Shown here one piece after another: positions 48,413 to 57,604 of a stretch of 64,000 nucleotides of DNA (position 1 is the first letter of the stretch; the number at the start of each line of letters is the position of its first letter). Position numbers and translations under genes: made by a program. Under the pieces are notes generated by a model. That model had not been told where the DNA came from. It was given only the letters and a program-made list of their open reading frames with translations, and ran no database searches. Source of the DNA: Cronobacter sakazakii (GTDB lineage: Bacteria > Pseudomonadota > Gammaproteobacteria > Enterobacterales > Enterobacteriaceae); assembly GCF_000982825.1 (NCBI RefSeq), contig NZ_CP011047.1:682001-746000 (forward strand), in the 5' to 3' direction.

Positions 48413-50248
48413 CTACTCTTCGTCGTCGCCGTCGACGTGCTCGCGGATGAGCGTCATAAACGGCCTGCCGAAGCGCTCCAGTTTACGGGTGCCGACGCCG
48501 TTAATGCCAAGCATTTCGCCGGGGCTGAGCGGCATCTGCTCGGCCATTTCAATCAGCGTCGCGTCGTTAAAGACGACATATGGCGGGATGTTTTCTTCAT
48601 CAGCGATGGCTTTGCGCAGTTTGCGCAGTTTCGCGAACAGCTTGCGGTCGTAATTGCCGCCGTACGATTTTTGCGCCACGCGCGGTTTGAGCGCCGCGAC
48701 GCGCGGCACCGCCAGCATCAGCGGCGCTTCGCCACGCAGGAACGGGCGCGCCGCTTCGGTCAGCTGCAATGCCGAATGCTGTGCGATGTTCTGCGTCACC
48801 ACGCCCAGATGAATAAGCTGGCGGATAACGCTGACCCAGTGCTCCTGGCTCTGATCGCGCCCGATGCCGTACACCTTGAGCTTGTCGTGGCCCAGTTCGC
48901 GGATGCGCTGGTTGTTCGCGCCGCGCAGCACTTCCACCACATAGCCCATCCCGAAGCGCTGCTCCACGCGCGCGATAGCCGACAGCGCTTTTTGCGCGTC
49001 CACCAGGCCATCGTAGCGGCGCGGCGGATCGAGGCAGATATCGCAGTTGCCGCACGGTGCCTGACGCCCTTCGCCGAAATAGTTCAGCAGCACCAGACGG
49101 CGGCAGGTTTGCGCCTCGGCGAACGCGCCCATCGCGTTCAGCTTGTGACGTTCGATATCCTGCAGCGGGCCGGGCGCTTTTTCTTCCAGACAGCGGCGCA
49201 GCCACGCCATATCCGCCGGATCGTAAAACAGCATCGCTTCGGCAGGCAGGCCGTCGCGCCCGGCGCGACCCGTCTCCTGATAGTAGGATTCAATATTGCG
49301 GGGAATATCGAAGTGCACGACAAAGCGCACGTTGGGTTTGTTGATGCCCATACCGAACGCCACGGTCGCCACCACAATCTGTAAATCGTCGCGCTGGAAT
49401 TTCTCCTGCACCGACGCGCGCACCTCATGCTCAAGGCCCGCGTGATAGGCGGCGGCGCTGATACCGCGGCTTTGCAGACGCGCGGCGGTGTCTTCCACTT
49501 TCGCGCGGCTGTTGCAGTAGATAATGCCGGATTTGCCGCGCTGCTCCTGCACATAGCGCATCAGCTGATCGAGCGGTTTGAATTTTTCCATCAGCATGTA
49601 GCGGATGTTCGGGCGGTCGAAACTGCTGATTTCAATCAGCGGATCGTCAAGGCCCAGAAGACGCACGATATCGCGCCGCGTCGTGTCATCCGCCGTGGCG
49701 GTGAGCGCCATAAACGGCACCGCCGGGAAACGCGCGCGCAGCTGGCCGAGCGCCGCGTATTCCGGGCGGAAATCGTGGCCCCACTGGGAGATACAGTGCG
49801 CCTCATCCACCGCCACCATCGCCAGATCCCAGTAACCCAGCGTGTCGATGAAGTTATCCATCATCAGTCTTTCCGGCGCGATGTAGAGCAGGCGCACCTG
49901 GCCGGTACGACAGCCCGCCAGCACCGCCTGCTGCTCCTCGCGGCTCTGCGTCGAATTGAGGCACGCCGCGGCCACGCCGTTCGCCAGAAGCTGATCGACC
50001 TGGTCTTTCATCAGAGAAATCAGTGGAGAAACCACGATGGTCAGGCCGGTTTTCACCAGCGCCGGGATTTGATAACACAGCGATTTGCCGCCGCCGGTGG
50101 GCATCACCACCAGGCAGTCGCGCCCTTCAAGCACCGCGTCGATAATGGTGGCCTGGCCTGGACGGAACTGCTGATAGCCAAAGGTTTCCTGTAAAACCTG
50201 CTTAGCCAGCGTTTCCTGACTGTAAACTTCCGCCTGCGCCACACTCAC
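48413..50248 (-). CDS. recQ: ATP-dependent DNA helicase RecQ
   Basis: 3'-5' superfamily 2 helicase of the RecF repair pathway. 611 residues from the GTG at 50248; a second in-frame GTG at 50242 (VAQAEV) has better spacing from GGAG and could be the real start. Walker A PTGGGKS, DEAH box VDEAHCISQWGHDFRPEY, motif VI QETGRAGRDG, the zinc cysteines C..CGNCDIC, and the C-terminal HRDC domain (LSPGEMLGINGVGTRKLE). The frame is open 41 codons upstream through the pldA terminator, which cannot be coding. Confidence 0.95.
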   Translation of the reverse strand: MSVAQAEVYSQETLAKQVLQETFGYQQFRPGQATIIDAVLEGRDCLVVMPTGGGKSLCYQIPALVKTGLTIVVSPLISLMKDQVDQLLANGVAAACLNSTQSREEQQAVLAGCRTGQVRLLYIAPERLMMDNFIDTLGYWDLAMVAVDEAHCISQWGHDFRPEYAALGQLRARFPAVPFMALTATADDTTRRDIVRLLGLDDPLIEISSFDRPNIRYMLMEKFKPLDQLMRYVQEQRGKSGIIYCNSRAKVEDTAARLQSRGISAAAYHAGLEHEVRASVQEKFQRDDLQIVVATVAFGMGINKPNVRFVVHFDIPRNIESYYQETGRAGRDGLPAEAMLFYDPADMAWLRRCLEEKAPGPLQDIERHKLNAMGAFAEAQTCRRLVLLNYFGEGRQAPCGNCDICLDPPRRYDGLVDAQKALSAIARVEQRFGMGYVVEVLRGANNQRIRELGHDKLKVYGIGRDQSQEHWVSVIRQLIHLGVVTQNIAQHSALQLTEAARPFLRGEAPLMLAVPRVAALKPRVAQKSYGGNYDRKLFAKLRKLRKAIADEENIPPYVVFNDATLIEMAEQMPLSPGEMLGINGVGTRKLERFGRPFMTLIREHVDGDDEE

Positions 50249-50260
50249 TCCAGATACTGA

Positions 50261-50290
50261 AAATAAAACAGGCGCTATTTTCAGCGCCTG
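50261..50290 (-). terminator. pldA terminator
   Basis: CAGGCGCT (50269-50276) pairs with AGCGCCTG (50283-50290), 6-base loop; TTTTATTT follows on the minus strand. It ends 13 bases before the recQ start. Confidence 0.9.
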
Positions 50291-50309
50291 CGTCGGAAAC
50301 TGCAATGCC

Positions 50310-51179
50310 TCAGAAGAGATCGTTAAGCATAACCCCAAAGCCAAAGCGCGTCTGGTTAAAGTTGTAATCAATTAACGATTCGCCGTAGCCGCTGTAGAGC
50401 TGGGTGTAGAGGCGCACGTGTTTCGTAATCGGGTAGCTCAGGCCAAGCTCCGCGCCGCCGTAACCGGTGTTCCAGTTATACTGGCCCTTCACGCTCCAGA
50501 TTGCCTCACCCCACTGATAGCCCACCTTAAGCTGGTAGTAGCCCATATATTTGGTGATGTCCGGATTGTCGTCGGTATTGCCCACCACATACCACGGCTT
50601 CACTTCCACCAGCCAGTCGCCATTCTGCGCCATCAGGCGCGTATAGAGACGGTTCCAGCTGCGGGAGGTTGGGTCCGAGCGGCCATTCGACTGGTGGTTA
50701 TAGCCAAATTCCACATCGCGCAGCGTCCAGCCCGCCAGCTCGTAGTCGGTCGCAAAGCCCAGGAACAGCTGCGGCTCATAGTTGGTCTCGCGAAACGGCG
50801 ACGACTGGCCGCTGTTAGAGAGCTGCCACCAGGATTTCTGCGTATAGGAGCCGCCCAGTACCGAGTTCGGGCCCATGATCCCACGCCAGAACGGAAACGC
50901 GAGGCTCAGCTGGAATTTCACTTCGTCTTTACGCGCGTCATCCGCCCAGTCGTAAGACTTAATGGCTTCTTTATTGAGATCGTCGGTCACGGTGTAGAGC
51001 AGGTAGTTGCTCTCGTACGGGTAAAGCGTAAACGGGTTATCGTGATCCTGAAGCAGGTTGGCGATGATGCTGCCGCGAACGGCAGGCGCATCATGCACCT
51101 CTTTAATCGTCGCTTCCTGTGCTAATGCTGTGCATGGCAGCAACGTTGCCGCCATAAACCAACCCAGAAACGTGCGCAT
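50310..51179 (-). CDS. pldA: Outer membrane phospholipase A
   Basis: Calcium-dependent beta-barrel enzyme that hydrolyses phospholipids misplaced in the outer leaflet; active as a dimer. 289 residues, as in E. coli. Signal peptide MRTFLGWFMAATLLPCTALA. The catalytic His and Ser are in GYNHQSNGRSD and the Asn in SRSWNRLY. It ends in a barrel strand with terminal Phe (FGFGVMLNDLF), the usual signal for barrel assembly. Confidence 0.97.
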   Translation of the reverse strand: MRTFLGWFMAATLLPCTALAQEATIKEVHDAPAVRGSIIANLLQDHDNPFTLYPYESNYLLYTVTDDLNKEAIKSYDWADDARKDEVKFQLSLAFPFWRGIMGPNSVLGGSYTQKSWWQLSNSGQSSPFRETNYEPQLFLGFATDYELAGWTLRDVEFGYNHQSNGRSDPTSRSWNRLYTRLMAQNGDWLVEVKPWYVVGNTDDNPDITKYMGYYQLKVGYQWGEAIWSVKGQYNWNTGYGGAELGLSYPITKHVRLYTQLYSGYGESLIDYNFNQTRFGFGVMLNDLF

Positions 51180-51359
51180 TTGGCAGTGTTCTCCTGAACG
51201 AATATTTCGATGGTGAATTATTATCCGGCAGACATTCTACATATTTATTTCGCGTCTGCTTAGTCCTGCTTTCTTAAACTGGAAAGCAACAAATGGGAAG
51301 CATAAAATCAACATTCATTTAACCTTATGTGCCCACTCTTTTTGGACGAGGAAACCATC

Positions 51360-51830
51360 ATGTCCGCAACTCTGCTGACCCCGGAAGCGGCTCTGCAACT
51401 GGTCGGCGAAATCTTTGTTTATCACATGCCGTTTAACCGTGCCCTGGGGCTGGAACTGGAACGTTACGAAAAAGAATATGCTCAGCTCGCCTTTAATAAT
51501 CAGCCGATGCTGGTGGGCAACTGGGCGCAAAGCATTCTGCACGGCGGGGCGATTGCGTCGGCGCTCGACGTGGCGGCGGGCCTGGTGTGTGTCGGCAGCA
51601 CGCTGACGCGTCATGACAGTATCAGCGAAGAAGAATTGCGCCAGCGGCTCTCCCGGATGGGCACGATTGATATGCGCGTCGACTATCTGCGGCCCGGCCG
51701 CGGCCAGCGCTTTACCGCCTCCAGCACGCTGCTGCGCGCGGGCAATAAAGTGGCGGTGGCGCGCGTCGAATTACATAACGAAGAGCAGGTTTATATCGCC
51801 AGCGCCACGGCCACCTACATGGTAGGGTAA
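51360..51830 (+). CDS. yigI: Hotdog-fold acyl-CoA thioesterase YigI
   Basis: PaaI-type hotdog thioesterase; the E. coli protein hydrolyses medium- to long-chain acyl-CoA. 156 residues from MSATLLTPEAALQLVGE, preceded by GAGGAAACCATC; an ATG 11 codons upstream is not family-like. Active-site region NWAQSILHGGAIASALDVAAG, then VDYLRPGRGQRF. Leads into rarD after 52 bases. Confidence 0.94.
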   Translation: MSATLLTPEAALQLVGEIFVYHMPFNRALGLELERYEKEYAQLAFNNQPMLVGNWAQSILHGGAIASALDVAAGLVCVGSTLTRHDSISEEELRQRLSRMGTIDMRVDYLRPGRGQRFTASSTLLRAGNKVAVARVELHNEEQVYIASATATYMVG

Positions 51831-51882
51831 GTCGCGCAATACTGATAAACTGCTCACACTTTTCTCATACCACGAGTTTCAC

Positions 51883-52776
51883 ATGGATGCTAAGCAGACG
51901 CGTCAGGGCGTGTTCTTTGCGCTTGCCGCTTATTTTATCTGGGGCATTGCCCCCGCGTATTTCAAACTGATTCAGGCGGTTCCGGCCGATGAAATTCTGA
52001 CGCACCGCGTTATCTGGTCCTTCTTTTTTATGCTGGCGCTCATCAGCCTGAGCCGCCAGTGGGGATCGGTGAAGCGGCTGTTCGCCACGCCGAAAAAAGT
52101 TTTTAGTCTGGCGCTCAGCGCCGTGCTGGTGGGCGGCAACTGGCTGCTGTTTATCTGGGCGGTGAATAATCATCACCTGCTGGAAGCGAGCCTCGGTTAT
52201 TTCATTAATCCGCTGGTCAACGTGCTTTTGGGAATGATTTTCCTCGGCGAGCGTTTTCGCCGGATGCAGTGGCTGGCGGTGCTGCTGGCAGCCTGCGGCG
52301 TACTGGTACAACTCTGGACGTTCGGCTCGCTGCCGGTTATCGCGCTGGGCCTCGCGTTTAGCTTCGCATTCTATGGGCTGGTGCGTAAAAAGATCATGGT
52401 CGACGCCCAGACCGGCATGCTGATGGAAACCCTCTGGCTGCTGCCGGTTGCGGCGATTTATCTGTTCGGCATCGCCGACAGCCCGACCAGCCATATGGGC
52501 AGCAATCCGTGGTCGCTGAATCTGCTGCTGATGGCAGCGGGTGTGGTGACGACCATTCCGCTGCTCTGCTTTACCGCGGCGGCGACGCGCCTGCGCCTCT
52601 CCACGCTTGGATTTTTCCAGTATATCGGCCCGACGCTGATGTTCCTGCTGGCGGTCGTTTTTTACGGCGAAGTGCCGGGGCCGGATAAAATGGTCACCTT
52701 CGGGTTTATCTGGCTGGCGCTGGCGATATTTATTATGGACGCGCTTTATACCCAACGGCGTTTACGCCAGCATTAA
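51883..52776 (+). CDS. rarD: EamA-family transporter RarD
   Basis: Ten-helix drug/metabolite-family inner-membrane transporter of unknown substrate; 297 residues (E. coli 296). Starts MDAKQTRQGVFFALAAYFIW. Conserved GIAPAYFKLIQAVPADEILTHR and HHLLEASLGYFINPLVNVLLG. Ends in a terminator. Confidence 0.94.
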   Translation: MDAKQTRQGVFFALAAYFIWGIAPAYFKLIQAVPADEILTHRVIWSFFFMLALISLSRQWGSVKRLFATPKKVFSLALSAVLVGGNWLLFIWAVNNHHLLEASLGYFINPLVNVLLGMIFLGERFRRMQWLAVLLAACGVLVQLWTFGSLPVIALGLAFSFAFYGLVRKKIMVDAQTGMLMETLWLLPVAAIYLFGIADSPTSHMGSNPWSLNLLLMAAGVVTTIPLLCFTAAATRLRLSTLGFFQYIGPTLMFLLAVVFYGEVPGPDKMVTFGFIWLALAIFIMDALYTQRRLRQH

Positions 52777-52792
52777 GAAAGACTTTTATAAC

Positions 52793-52820
52793 AGGGCGTT
52801 ACTGACGCCCTCTTTTCTTT
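52793..52820 (+). terminator. rarD terminator
   Basis: AGGGCGT (52793-52799) pairs with ACGCCCT (52805-52811), 5-base loop, followed by CTTTTCTTT. Confidence 0.85.
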
Positions 52821-52965
52821 CCTTACACCAAATAATCCTGTTTCTCACCTACTGATATTAGCCGGGACGCGCGCCTTGCAACCCGATGCCCCTTACCTAT
52901 AATCCGGCCTTTATGCATTACGCCATCTGCTGTTTCGTGATAACAGAGGCGCAAAAGGTATTTTC

Positions 52966-53352
52966 ATGTCAGCCCTGTTTGCTTTCTTTTTCCCGCCGCG
53001 CACGGCCACCCTGCGCCGTCTGCCTTATCTGGGATGGCTGTTCGGTTTGCTGTTCGGTCTGGGCCTGCTACTTGCGATTACGCCTGACGATGTGGCGCTG
53101 GCTCTCTTTTTAATGGCTCTCTTGCTCTATTACCGCGCCGGTGCGCTGCGTGCCCGTGACGCCGGTCTGAAAGCGCGGCGTTACCTTCTGCTTTCGCTGG
53201 CCATGTTTCTCATTGGGTTTGGGCTGGCCTGGCTGCGTGATTTCGGCGCGGACAGCATGCCGTTCATGAAATTCGGCTGGGGTTTTCAGGTAATAATGAC
53301 GCTGCTCTTACTGGCCGCCCCGTCGCATCAAACAGTGACAAAGACCGCATAA
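52966..53352 (+). CDS. Small inner-membrane protein at the yigG position
   Basis: 128 residues, start at ATG 52966 behind AAAGGT. Three or four membrane segments can be traced: about residues 21-38, 41-56, 71-87 and 105-119; the N terminus is aromatic-rich. The place between rarD and corA is that of E. coli yigG; I do not recall that sequence well enough to assert orthology. Function unknown. Confidence 0.75.
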   Translation: MSALFAFFFPPRTATLRRLPYLGWLFGLLFGLGLLLAITPDDVALALFLMALLLYYRAGALRARDAGLKARRYLLLSLAMFLIGFGLAWLRDFGADSMPFMKFGWGFQVIMTLLLLAAPSHQTVTKTA

Positions 53353-53411
53353 TATCGGGCGGCATCGTCGCCCGAATCAACGACTATTTCAGGCGTAAAG
53401 GAGCCTTACTG

Positions 53412-53816
53412 ATGTCCAATATGGAAAACGACAAAAAGAATTACGACTACATGGCCGATCCGAAATTAAGCGACAAGTGGAAATTTCGCTTTAAGTTCAT
53501 TGAAGATCACGGTTATCCGGCCGTGCTGGTTCCAACGCCCGCGTGGCGTGACGCGCTGAAAAAAATGAGCATTAAGGAACGTCTGACAGTATCCCTTAAT
53601 TTCATCACCTATTTTTTCAGCTTCATCTATCTGGCCATTCTGGGGCTGTGGAAGAAAAGTATTATTTGCGTGCTGGCCATCTTTGTCGTTGCAATTATCA
53701 GCGACCTGCTGAATATGAGGTCGCTGATATATATCGTCCCGTTCTATTTCGCCTGTCGCACCAACGTCTGGTATTACGATCTCAAGGTCAAAGGCAAGCA
53801 CGACTGGAGCCTGTAA
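53412..53816 (+). CDS. Small inner-membrane protein at the yigF position (probable DUF2628)
   Basis: 134 residues behind AAGGAG. A charged N-terminal half (YDYMADPKLSDKWKFRFKFI) precedes two membrane segments, about residues 61-78 and 80-95, and a further hydrophobic stretch SLIYIVPFYFACR. The charged-then-membrane layout fits DUF2628, and the position beside corA is that of E. coli yigF. Local G+C is low (23 of 60 in line 53581-53640) against the neighbours. Function unknown. Confidence 0.75.
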   Translation: MSNMENDKKNYDYMADPKLSDKWKFRFKFIEDHGYPAVLVPTPAWRDALKKMSIKERLTVSLNFITYFFSFIYLAILGLWKKSIICVLAIFVVAIISDLLNMRSLIYIVPFYFACRTNVWYYDLKVKGKHDWSL

Positions 53817-53836
53817 GGTTCTGCGCCTTGCCCTGT

Positions 53837-53868
53837 AAAAAAAGCCTCTTCATGGAAGAGGCTTTTTT
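53837..53868. terminator. Bidirectional terminator between the yigF-position gene and corA
   Basis: AAGCCTCTTC (53842-53851) pairs with GAAGAGGCTT (53855-53864): 10 bp, 3-base loop, with a T-run on the plus strand and an A-run that serves corA on the minus strand. Confidence 0.93.
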
Positions 53869-53872
53869 GTTT

Positions 53873-54823
53873 TTATAACCAGTTCTTACGCTTGAAGTAG
53901 AGATAAGGCGCCAGCCCCGCCAGCAGCATCGCGACAATCGCGCCGGGGTAGCCGTAGCTCCAGTGCAGTTCGGGCATAAACTCGAAGTTCATCCCGTAGC
54001 TGGAGGCCACCAGCGTCGGCGGCAGGAAGACCACGGACACCACCGAGAAGATTTTGATAATGCGGTTCTGCTCGATGTTGATAAAGCCCATCGCCGCCTG
54101 CATCAGGAAGTTCACCTTCTGGAACAGCGATTCGTTATGCGGCAGCAGGGATTCGATATCGCGCAGGATCTCACGCGCCTGCTCCAGCTGACCGCCCGGC
54201 AGACGCGCCTTGCGCACCAGGAAGTTCAGCGCGCGCTGGGTATCCATAAGGCACAGGCGCACTTTCCAGCCGGTATCCTCCAGCTCAGCCAGCGTCGAGA
54301 GCGCCTCGTCATATTCATCGCCCTGATGCCCTTCCATAATGACGCGGCTCAGGTTTTCGAGATCGCTGTAGATGTTTTCTATCTCGTCCGCCAGCTGTTC
54401 GATTTTCGTTTCAAAGAGATCGAGCAGCAGTTCGTAGGCGTTGCCGTCCATCATCGACTGGCTGCGCGCGCGCATGCGGTACAACCGAAACGCCGGCAGC
54501 TCGCGTTCGCGCAGCGTAAACAGCCGCCCGTTACGAATGGTGAACGCCACGGTGGAGTTGCCGCCGTGATCTTCCGCGTCTTCATAAAAGAAAAACGAGT
54601 GAATATGCAGCCCGTCTTCATCTTCGAAGAAGCGGGCGGAGGCTTCGATATCCTCCAGTTCCGGGCGTGTCGCCAGGCTTTGGCCAAGTTCCGTTTGCAC
54701 GCGCTGTCGTTCGCTCTCTTCCGGCTCCACCAGGTCAACCCAGATGGAATCTTTCAGCGAAACGGCCTCGTCAACTTCGAGGCGGGACAGTTTGTTGTTT
54801 TCCAGTTGAAATGCGCTCAGCAT
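53873..54823 (-). CDS. corA: Magnesium/nickel/cobalt transporter CorA
   Basis: Homopentameric Mg2+ channel; 316 residues from MLSAFQLENNKLSRLEVDEA, as in E. coli, with an ATG five codons upstream rejected. Long stalk helices, then two membrane spans at the C terminus with the selectivity motif SSYGMNFEFMPELHW, ending YLYFKRKNWL. Its 235-base leader holds a short ORF and alternative hairpins that fit Mg2+-linked control. Confidence 0.98.
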   Translation of the reverse strand: MLSAFQLENNKLSRLEVDEAVSLKDSIWVDLVEPEESERQRVQTELGQSLATRPELEDIEASARFFEDEDGLHIHSFFFYEDAEDHGGNSTVAFTIRNGRLFTLRERELPAFRLYRMRARSQSMMDGNAYELLLDLFETKIEQLADEIENIYSDLENLSRVIMEGHQGDEYDEALSTLAELEDTGWKVRLCLMDTQRALNFLVRKARLPGGQLEQAREILRDIESLLPHNESLFQKVNFLMQAAMGFINIEQNRIIKIFSVVSVVFLPPTLVASSYGMNFEFMPELHWSYGYPGAIVAMLLAGLAPYLYFKRKNWL

Positions 54824-54940
54824 GACCGGGACTCCCAAAAAAACAAATTCTGGACAGTTCGGTTGGGCACACAGAAACAGATTGGGTTTCAGACCATTAA
54901 ACAGCCTGACTCAGCGCGACGGGAGAGAAAACGGTCGCTG

Positions 54941-55057
54941 ACAACCACTAAGGCCATCAGCGTAAGAGGATAGCCTTAGGAGTTGTTCCTGTTTGACAGG
55001 TTTTTGAGCCAGCATCTACTGGGTGTGTCCAAGGCGAATGTCCTCTTAGCGTAATCG
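54941..55057 (-). promoter_or_regulatory. corA leader with mutually exclusive helices
   Basis: On the transcript TAAGAGGA (55048-55041), the ribosome site of the short leader ORF, can pair with TCCTCTTA (54970-54963). Alternatively CCTAAGGC (54980-54973), at the end of that ORF, can pair with GCCTTAG (54954-54948), with further pairing outward (ACAAC with GTTGT). The elements alternate in order, so both helices cannot form at once. In Salmonella a leader ORF and Rho termination control corA this way. Confidence 0.65.
54976..55032 (-). CDS. Short leader ORF upstream of corA (CorL-like)
   Basis: TTG start (55032-55030) eight bases after AGAGGA, then 18 codons MDTPSRCWLKNLSNRNNS and TAA. Comparable in place and size to corL of Salmonella and, I believe, to E. 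coli ysgD. Its translation would decide which leader helix forms. The end of the ORF overlaps one arm of each alternative structure region. The start codon is an inference from spacing. Confidence 0.6.
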   Translation of the reverse strand: MDTPSRCWLKNLSNRNNS

Positions 55058-55064
55058 TGGGCGC

Positions 55065-55093
55065 ATGTTACGCCACCAAAAATTAGGCGTCAA
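55065..55093 (-). promoter_or_regulatory. corA promoter
   Basis: Minus strand TTGACG (55093-55088), 17-base spacer, TAACAT (55070-55065), giving a start near 55058. The stretch 55094-55246 up to the uvrD terminator shows nothing else I can name. Confidence 0.8.
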
Positions 55094-55246
55094 CACGTAC
55101 ACTTAAGATAAAACACCTCAATGATTGACAAGAATTATAGTGCCTGAGAGCGCCTTTTGCCGGACCGTTTTCGCGCTCCGCTTTCTGCCATTCCCGGGCG
55201 ATTATCGCCGCGCCAGATGACAGAAAATCCAGCGCGCGATGAAGAA

Positions 55247-55280
55247 ATAAAAAAGCCGCCGACGCGACGCGCCAGCGGCC
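55247..55280 (-). terminator. uvrD terminator
   Basis: Minus strand GCCGC...GCGGC outer stem with an inner CGCG/CGCG helix, followed by TTTTTTATT. It begins 24 bases after the uvrD stop. Confidence 0.7.
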
Positions 55281-55303
55281 TGAGTGCCCTGCACAGAAAG
55301 ACG

Positions 55304-57466
55304 TCAGACGGTTTCGAGGCGCGCGTAAGCGGCCACCAGCCATTTAATGCCCTGACCGTTGAACGCCACCTGCAACCGGCTGTGTTCGCCGCTGCCTTCG
55401 AGATTCACGATGGTGCCTTCACCGAATTTCGGGTGGCGCACGCGCTGGCCAAGCTTATAACCGGAGTCGTTCTGCGCTATCGGCGCGCCCAGCTGCTTAT
55501 GGCTGACCGGACGGCTCACGCTCGCGCGCAGGCGCACCTCTTCCACACAGCCTTCCGGCAACTCAGCGATAAACCGCGACGGACGGTGATACGCCTCTTT
55601 GCCGTACAGCCGACGGGTTTCCGCATACGTGAGCGTCAGCTTCTGCATGGCGCGGGTAACGCCCACATAGGCCAGGCGTCGCTCCTCTTCCAGACGCCCG
55701 CCTTCATCAAGCGACATCTGGCTTGGGAACATCCCCTCTTCCATCCCGACGATAAACACCTGCGGGAATTCCAGCCCTTTGGCGGAGTGCAGCGTCATCA
55801 GTTGCACCGCGTCCTGCCAGGCGTCGGCCTGCCCTTCGCCCGCTTCCAGCGCCGCGTGGGACAAAAACGCCTGCAGCGGCATCAGATCTTCGTCTTCTTC
55901 GTTGTAGCTGAACTGGCGCGTCGCCGTGACCAGTTCTTCTAAGTTTTCGATACGCGCCTGGCCCTTTTCGCCTTTTTCCTGCTCATACATCAGCCACAGG
56001 CCGGAATCTTTAATTACCCGGTCAGTCTGCACGTGCAGCGGCATATCGATGGTTTCATGCGCCAGCGCTTCGATAAGCTCAAGGAAACGCTGCAAAGCGC
56101 TGGCGGCGCGGCCGGCCAGGGCTTTCTCCTGCAACAGCTGGCGGCACGCCTGCCAGAGCGTCAGTTGGCGGTCTCGCGCGGTCTGGCGCACGACATCCAG
56201 CGTGCGGTCGCCGATGCCGCGCGTCGGCGTGTTCACCACGCGCTCAAAGGCCGCGTCGTCGTTACGGTTGGCGATAAGACGCAGGTAAGAGAGCGCGTCT
56301 TTGATCTCCTGGCGTTCGAAGAATCGCATACCGCCGTAAATGCGATACGGCATGCTCGCCTGTAACAGCGCCTCTTCCAGCACGCGCGACTGGGCGTTAC
56401 TGCGATAGAGGATGGCGCAATCCTGCAACGCGCCGCCGTTCTCCTGCCATACCTTGATGCGGTTGACCACAAAGCGCGCTTCATCCAGCTCGTTGAACGC
56501 GCAGTAGAGAGAGATAGGCTCGCCGTCGCTGCCGTCGGTCCACAGCTCTTTACCAAGACGCCCGGCGTTATTGGCGATCAGGGCGTTCGCGGCGTTAAGA
56601 ATATTGTTGGTGGAGCGGTAGTTTTGTTCGAGGCGAATAGTCTGCGCGCCCGGAAAGTCATTCAGGAAGCGCTGAATATTCTCCACCTGCGCGCCGCGCC
56701 AGCCGTAAATCGACTGGTCATCATCACCCACGATCATCACTTTGCCGGTGTCGCCCGCCAGCAGGCGGATCCAGGCGTACTGAATGCCGTTGGTGTCCTG
56801 GAACTCATCCACCAGAATATTGGTGAAGCGCTCGCGGTAGTGATTGAGAATATGCGGTTTATTGAGCCACAGCTCGTGGGCGCGCAGCAGCAGCTCGGCG
56901 AAATCCACCAGCCCCGCGCGGTCGCAGGCTTCCTGATACGCCTGATACACCTTCTGCCAGGTCTGCTCTACCGGGTTGCCGTAGCTCTGAATATGGTGCG
57001 GGCGCAGGCCGTCATCTTTTTTGCCGTTGATGTACCACATCGCCTGGCGCGGCGGCCACTGCTTCTCGTCGAGGTTCATCGCCTTGATGAGACGCTTGAG
57101 CAGGCGCAGCTGATCTTCGCTGTCGAGGATCTGGAAATCCTGCGGCAGGTTGGCGTCCATATGGTGCGCGCGCAGCAGGCGGTGGGCGAGACCGTGGAAC
57201 GTGCCGACCCACATGCCGCCCTGGCTGGTGCCCATCAGCTGGCCGATGCGGTGGCGCATCTCCGCCGCCGCTTTGTTGGTAAAGGTCACCGCCATGATGG
57301 AGTACGGCGAACAGTTTTCTACCATCATCAGCCAGGCGATACGATGCACCAGCACGCGCGTCTTTCCGCTGCCCGCGCCCGCCAGCACCAGCATATTGCT
57401 GCGCGGCGCGGCTACGGCTTCGCGCTGTTTATCGTTAAGGCTGTCGAGCAGGTAAGAAACGTCCAT
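55304..57466 (-). CDS. uvrD: DNA helicase II UvrD
   Basis: 3'-5' superfamily 1 helicase of nucleotide excision and mismatch repair; 720 residues, the E. coli length, from MDVSYLLDSLNDKQREAV. An ATG 12 codons upstream is not family-like. Walker A LAGAGSGKTRVL, DEXX box VDEFQDTN, GDDDQSIYGWRGA, and TLHSAKGLEFPQVFI; the C-terminal Tudor-like domain reads GQRVRHPKFGEGTIV. Its own LexA-regulated promoter lies in the end of yigB, with an attenuator in the leader. Confidence 0.98.
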   Translation of the reverse strand: MDVSYLLDSLNDKQREAVAAPRSNMLVLAGAGSGKTRVLVHRIAWLMMVENCSPYSIMAVTFTNKAAAEMRHRIGQLMGTSQGGMWVGTFHGLAHRLLRAHHMDANLPQDFQILDSEDQLRLLKRLIKAMNLDEKQWPPRQAMWYINGKKDDGLRPHHIQSYGNPVEQTWQKVYQAYQEACDRAGLVDFAELLLRAHELWLNKPHILNHYRERFTNILVDEFQDTNGIQYAWIRLLAGDTGKVMIVGDDDQSIYGWRGAQVENIQRFLNDFPGAQTIRLEQNYRSTNNILNAANALIANNAGRLGKELWTDGSDGEPISLYCAFNELDEARFVVNRIKVWQENGGALQDCAILYRSNAQSRVLEEALLQASMPYRIYGGMRFFERQEIKDALSYLRLIANRNDDAAFERVVNTPTRGIGDRTLDVVRQTARDRQLTLWQACRQLLQEKALAGRAASALQRFLELIEALAHETIDMPLHVQTDRVIKDSGLWLMYEQEKGEKGQARIENLEELVTATRQFSYNEEDEDLMPLQAFLSHAALEAGEGQADAWQDAVQLMTLHSAKGLEFPQVFIVGMEEGMFPSQMSLDEGGRLEEERRLAYVGVTRAMQKLTLTYAETRRLYGKEAYHRPSRFIAELPEGCVEEVRLRASVSRPVSHKQLGAPIAQNDSGYKLGQRVRHPKFGEGTIVNLEGSGEHSRLQVAFNGQGIKWLVAAYARLETV

Positions 57467-57493
57467 TGATTGGCACCGCCGCGTTAAAAACAG

Positions 57494-57521
57494 AAAAAAC
57501 ACAAAACGCCCGCAGGCGTCT
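57494..57521 (-). terminator. Attenuator in the uvrD leader
   Basis: Minus strand AGACGCC (57521-57515) pairs with GGCGTTT, 4-base loop, one G-T pair, followed by TTTTGTGTTTTTT. It lies between the uvrD promoter and start. Attenuation of uvrD has been described in E. coli. Confidence 0.75.
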
Positions 57522-57578
57522 CGCTAACCAGGCTGACGGGATATCAGGCAGCGATACACATGCCGCCTGCCGAAAAAC

Positions 57579-57594
57579 CTGGAATTATATACAG
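57579..57594 (-). promoter_or_regulatory. LexA box of uvrD
   Basis: Minus strand CTGTATATAATTCCAG, the SOS box with the CCAG right half seen in E. coli uvrD. It lies just downstream of the promoter start point. Confidence 0.9.
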
Positions 57595-57604
57595 AGTGGT
57601 GATG

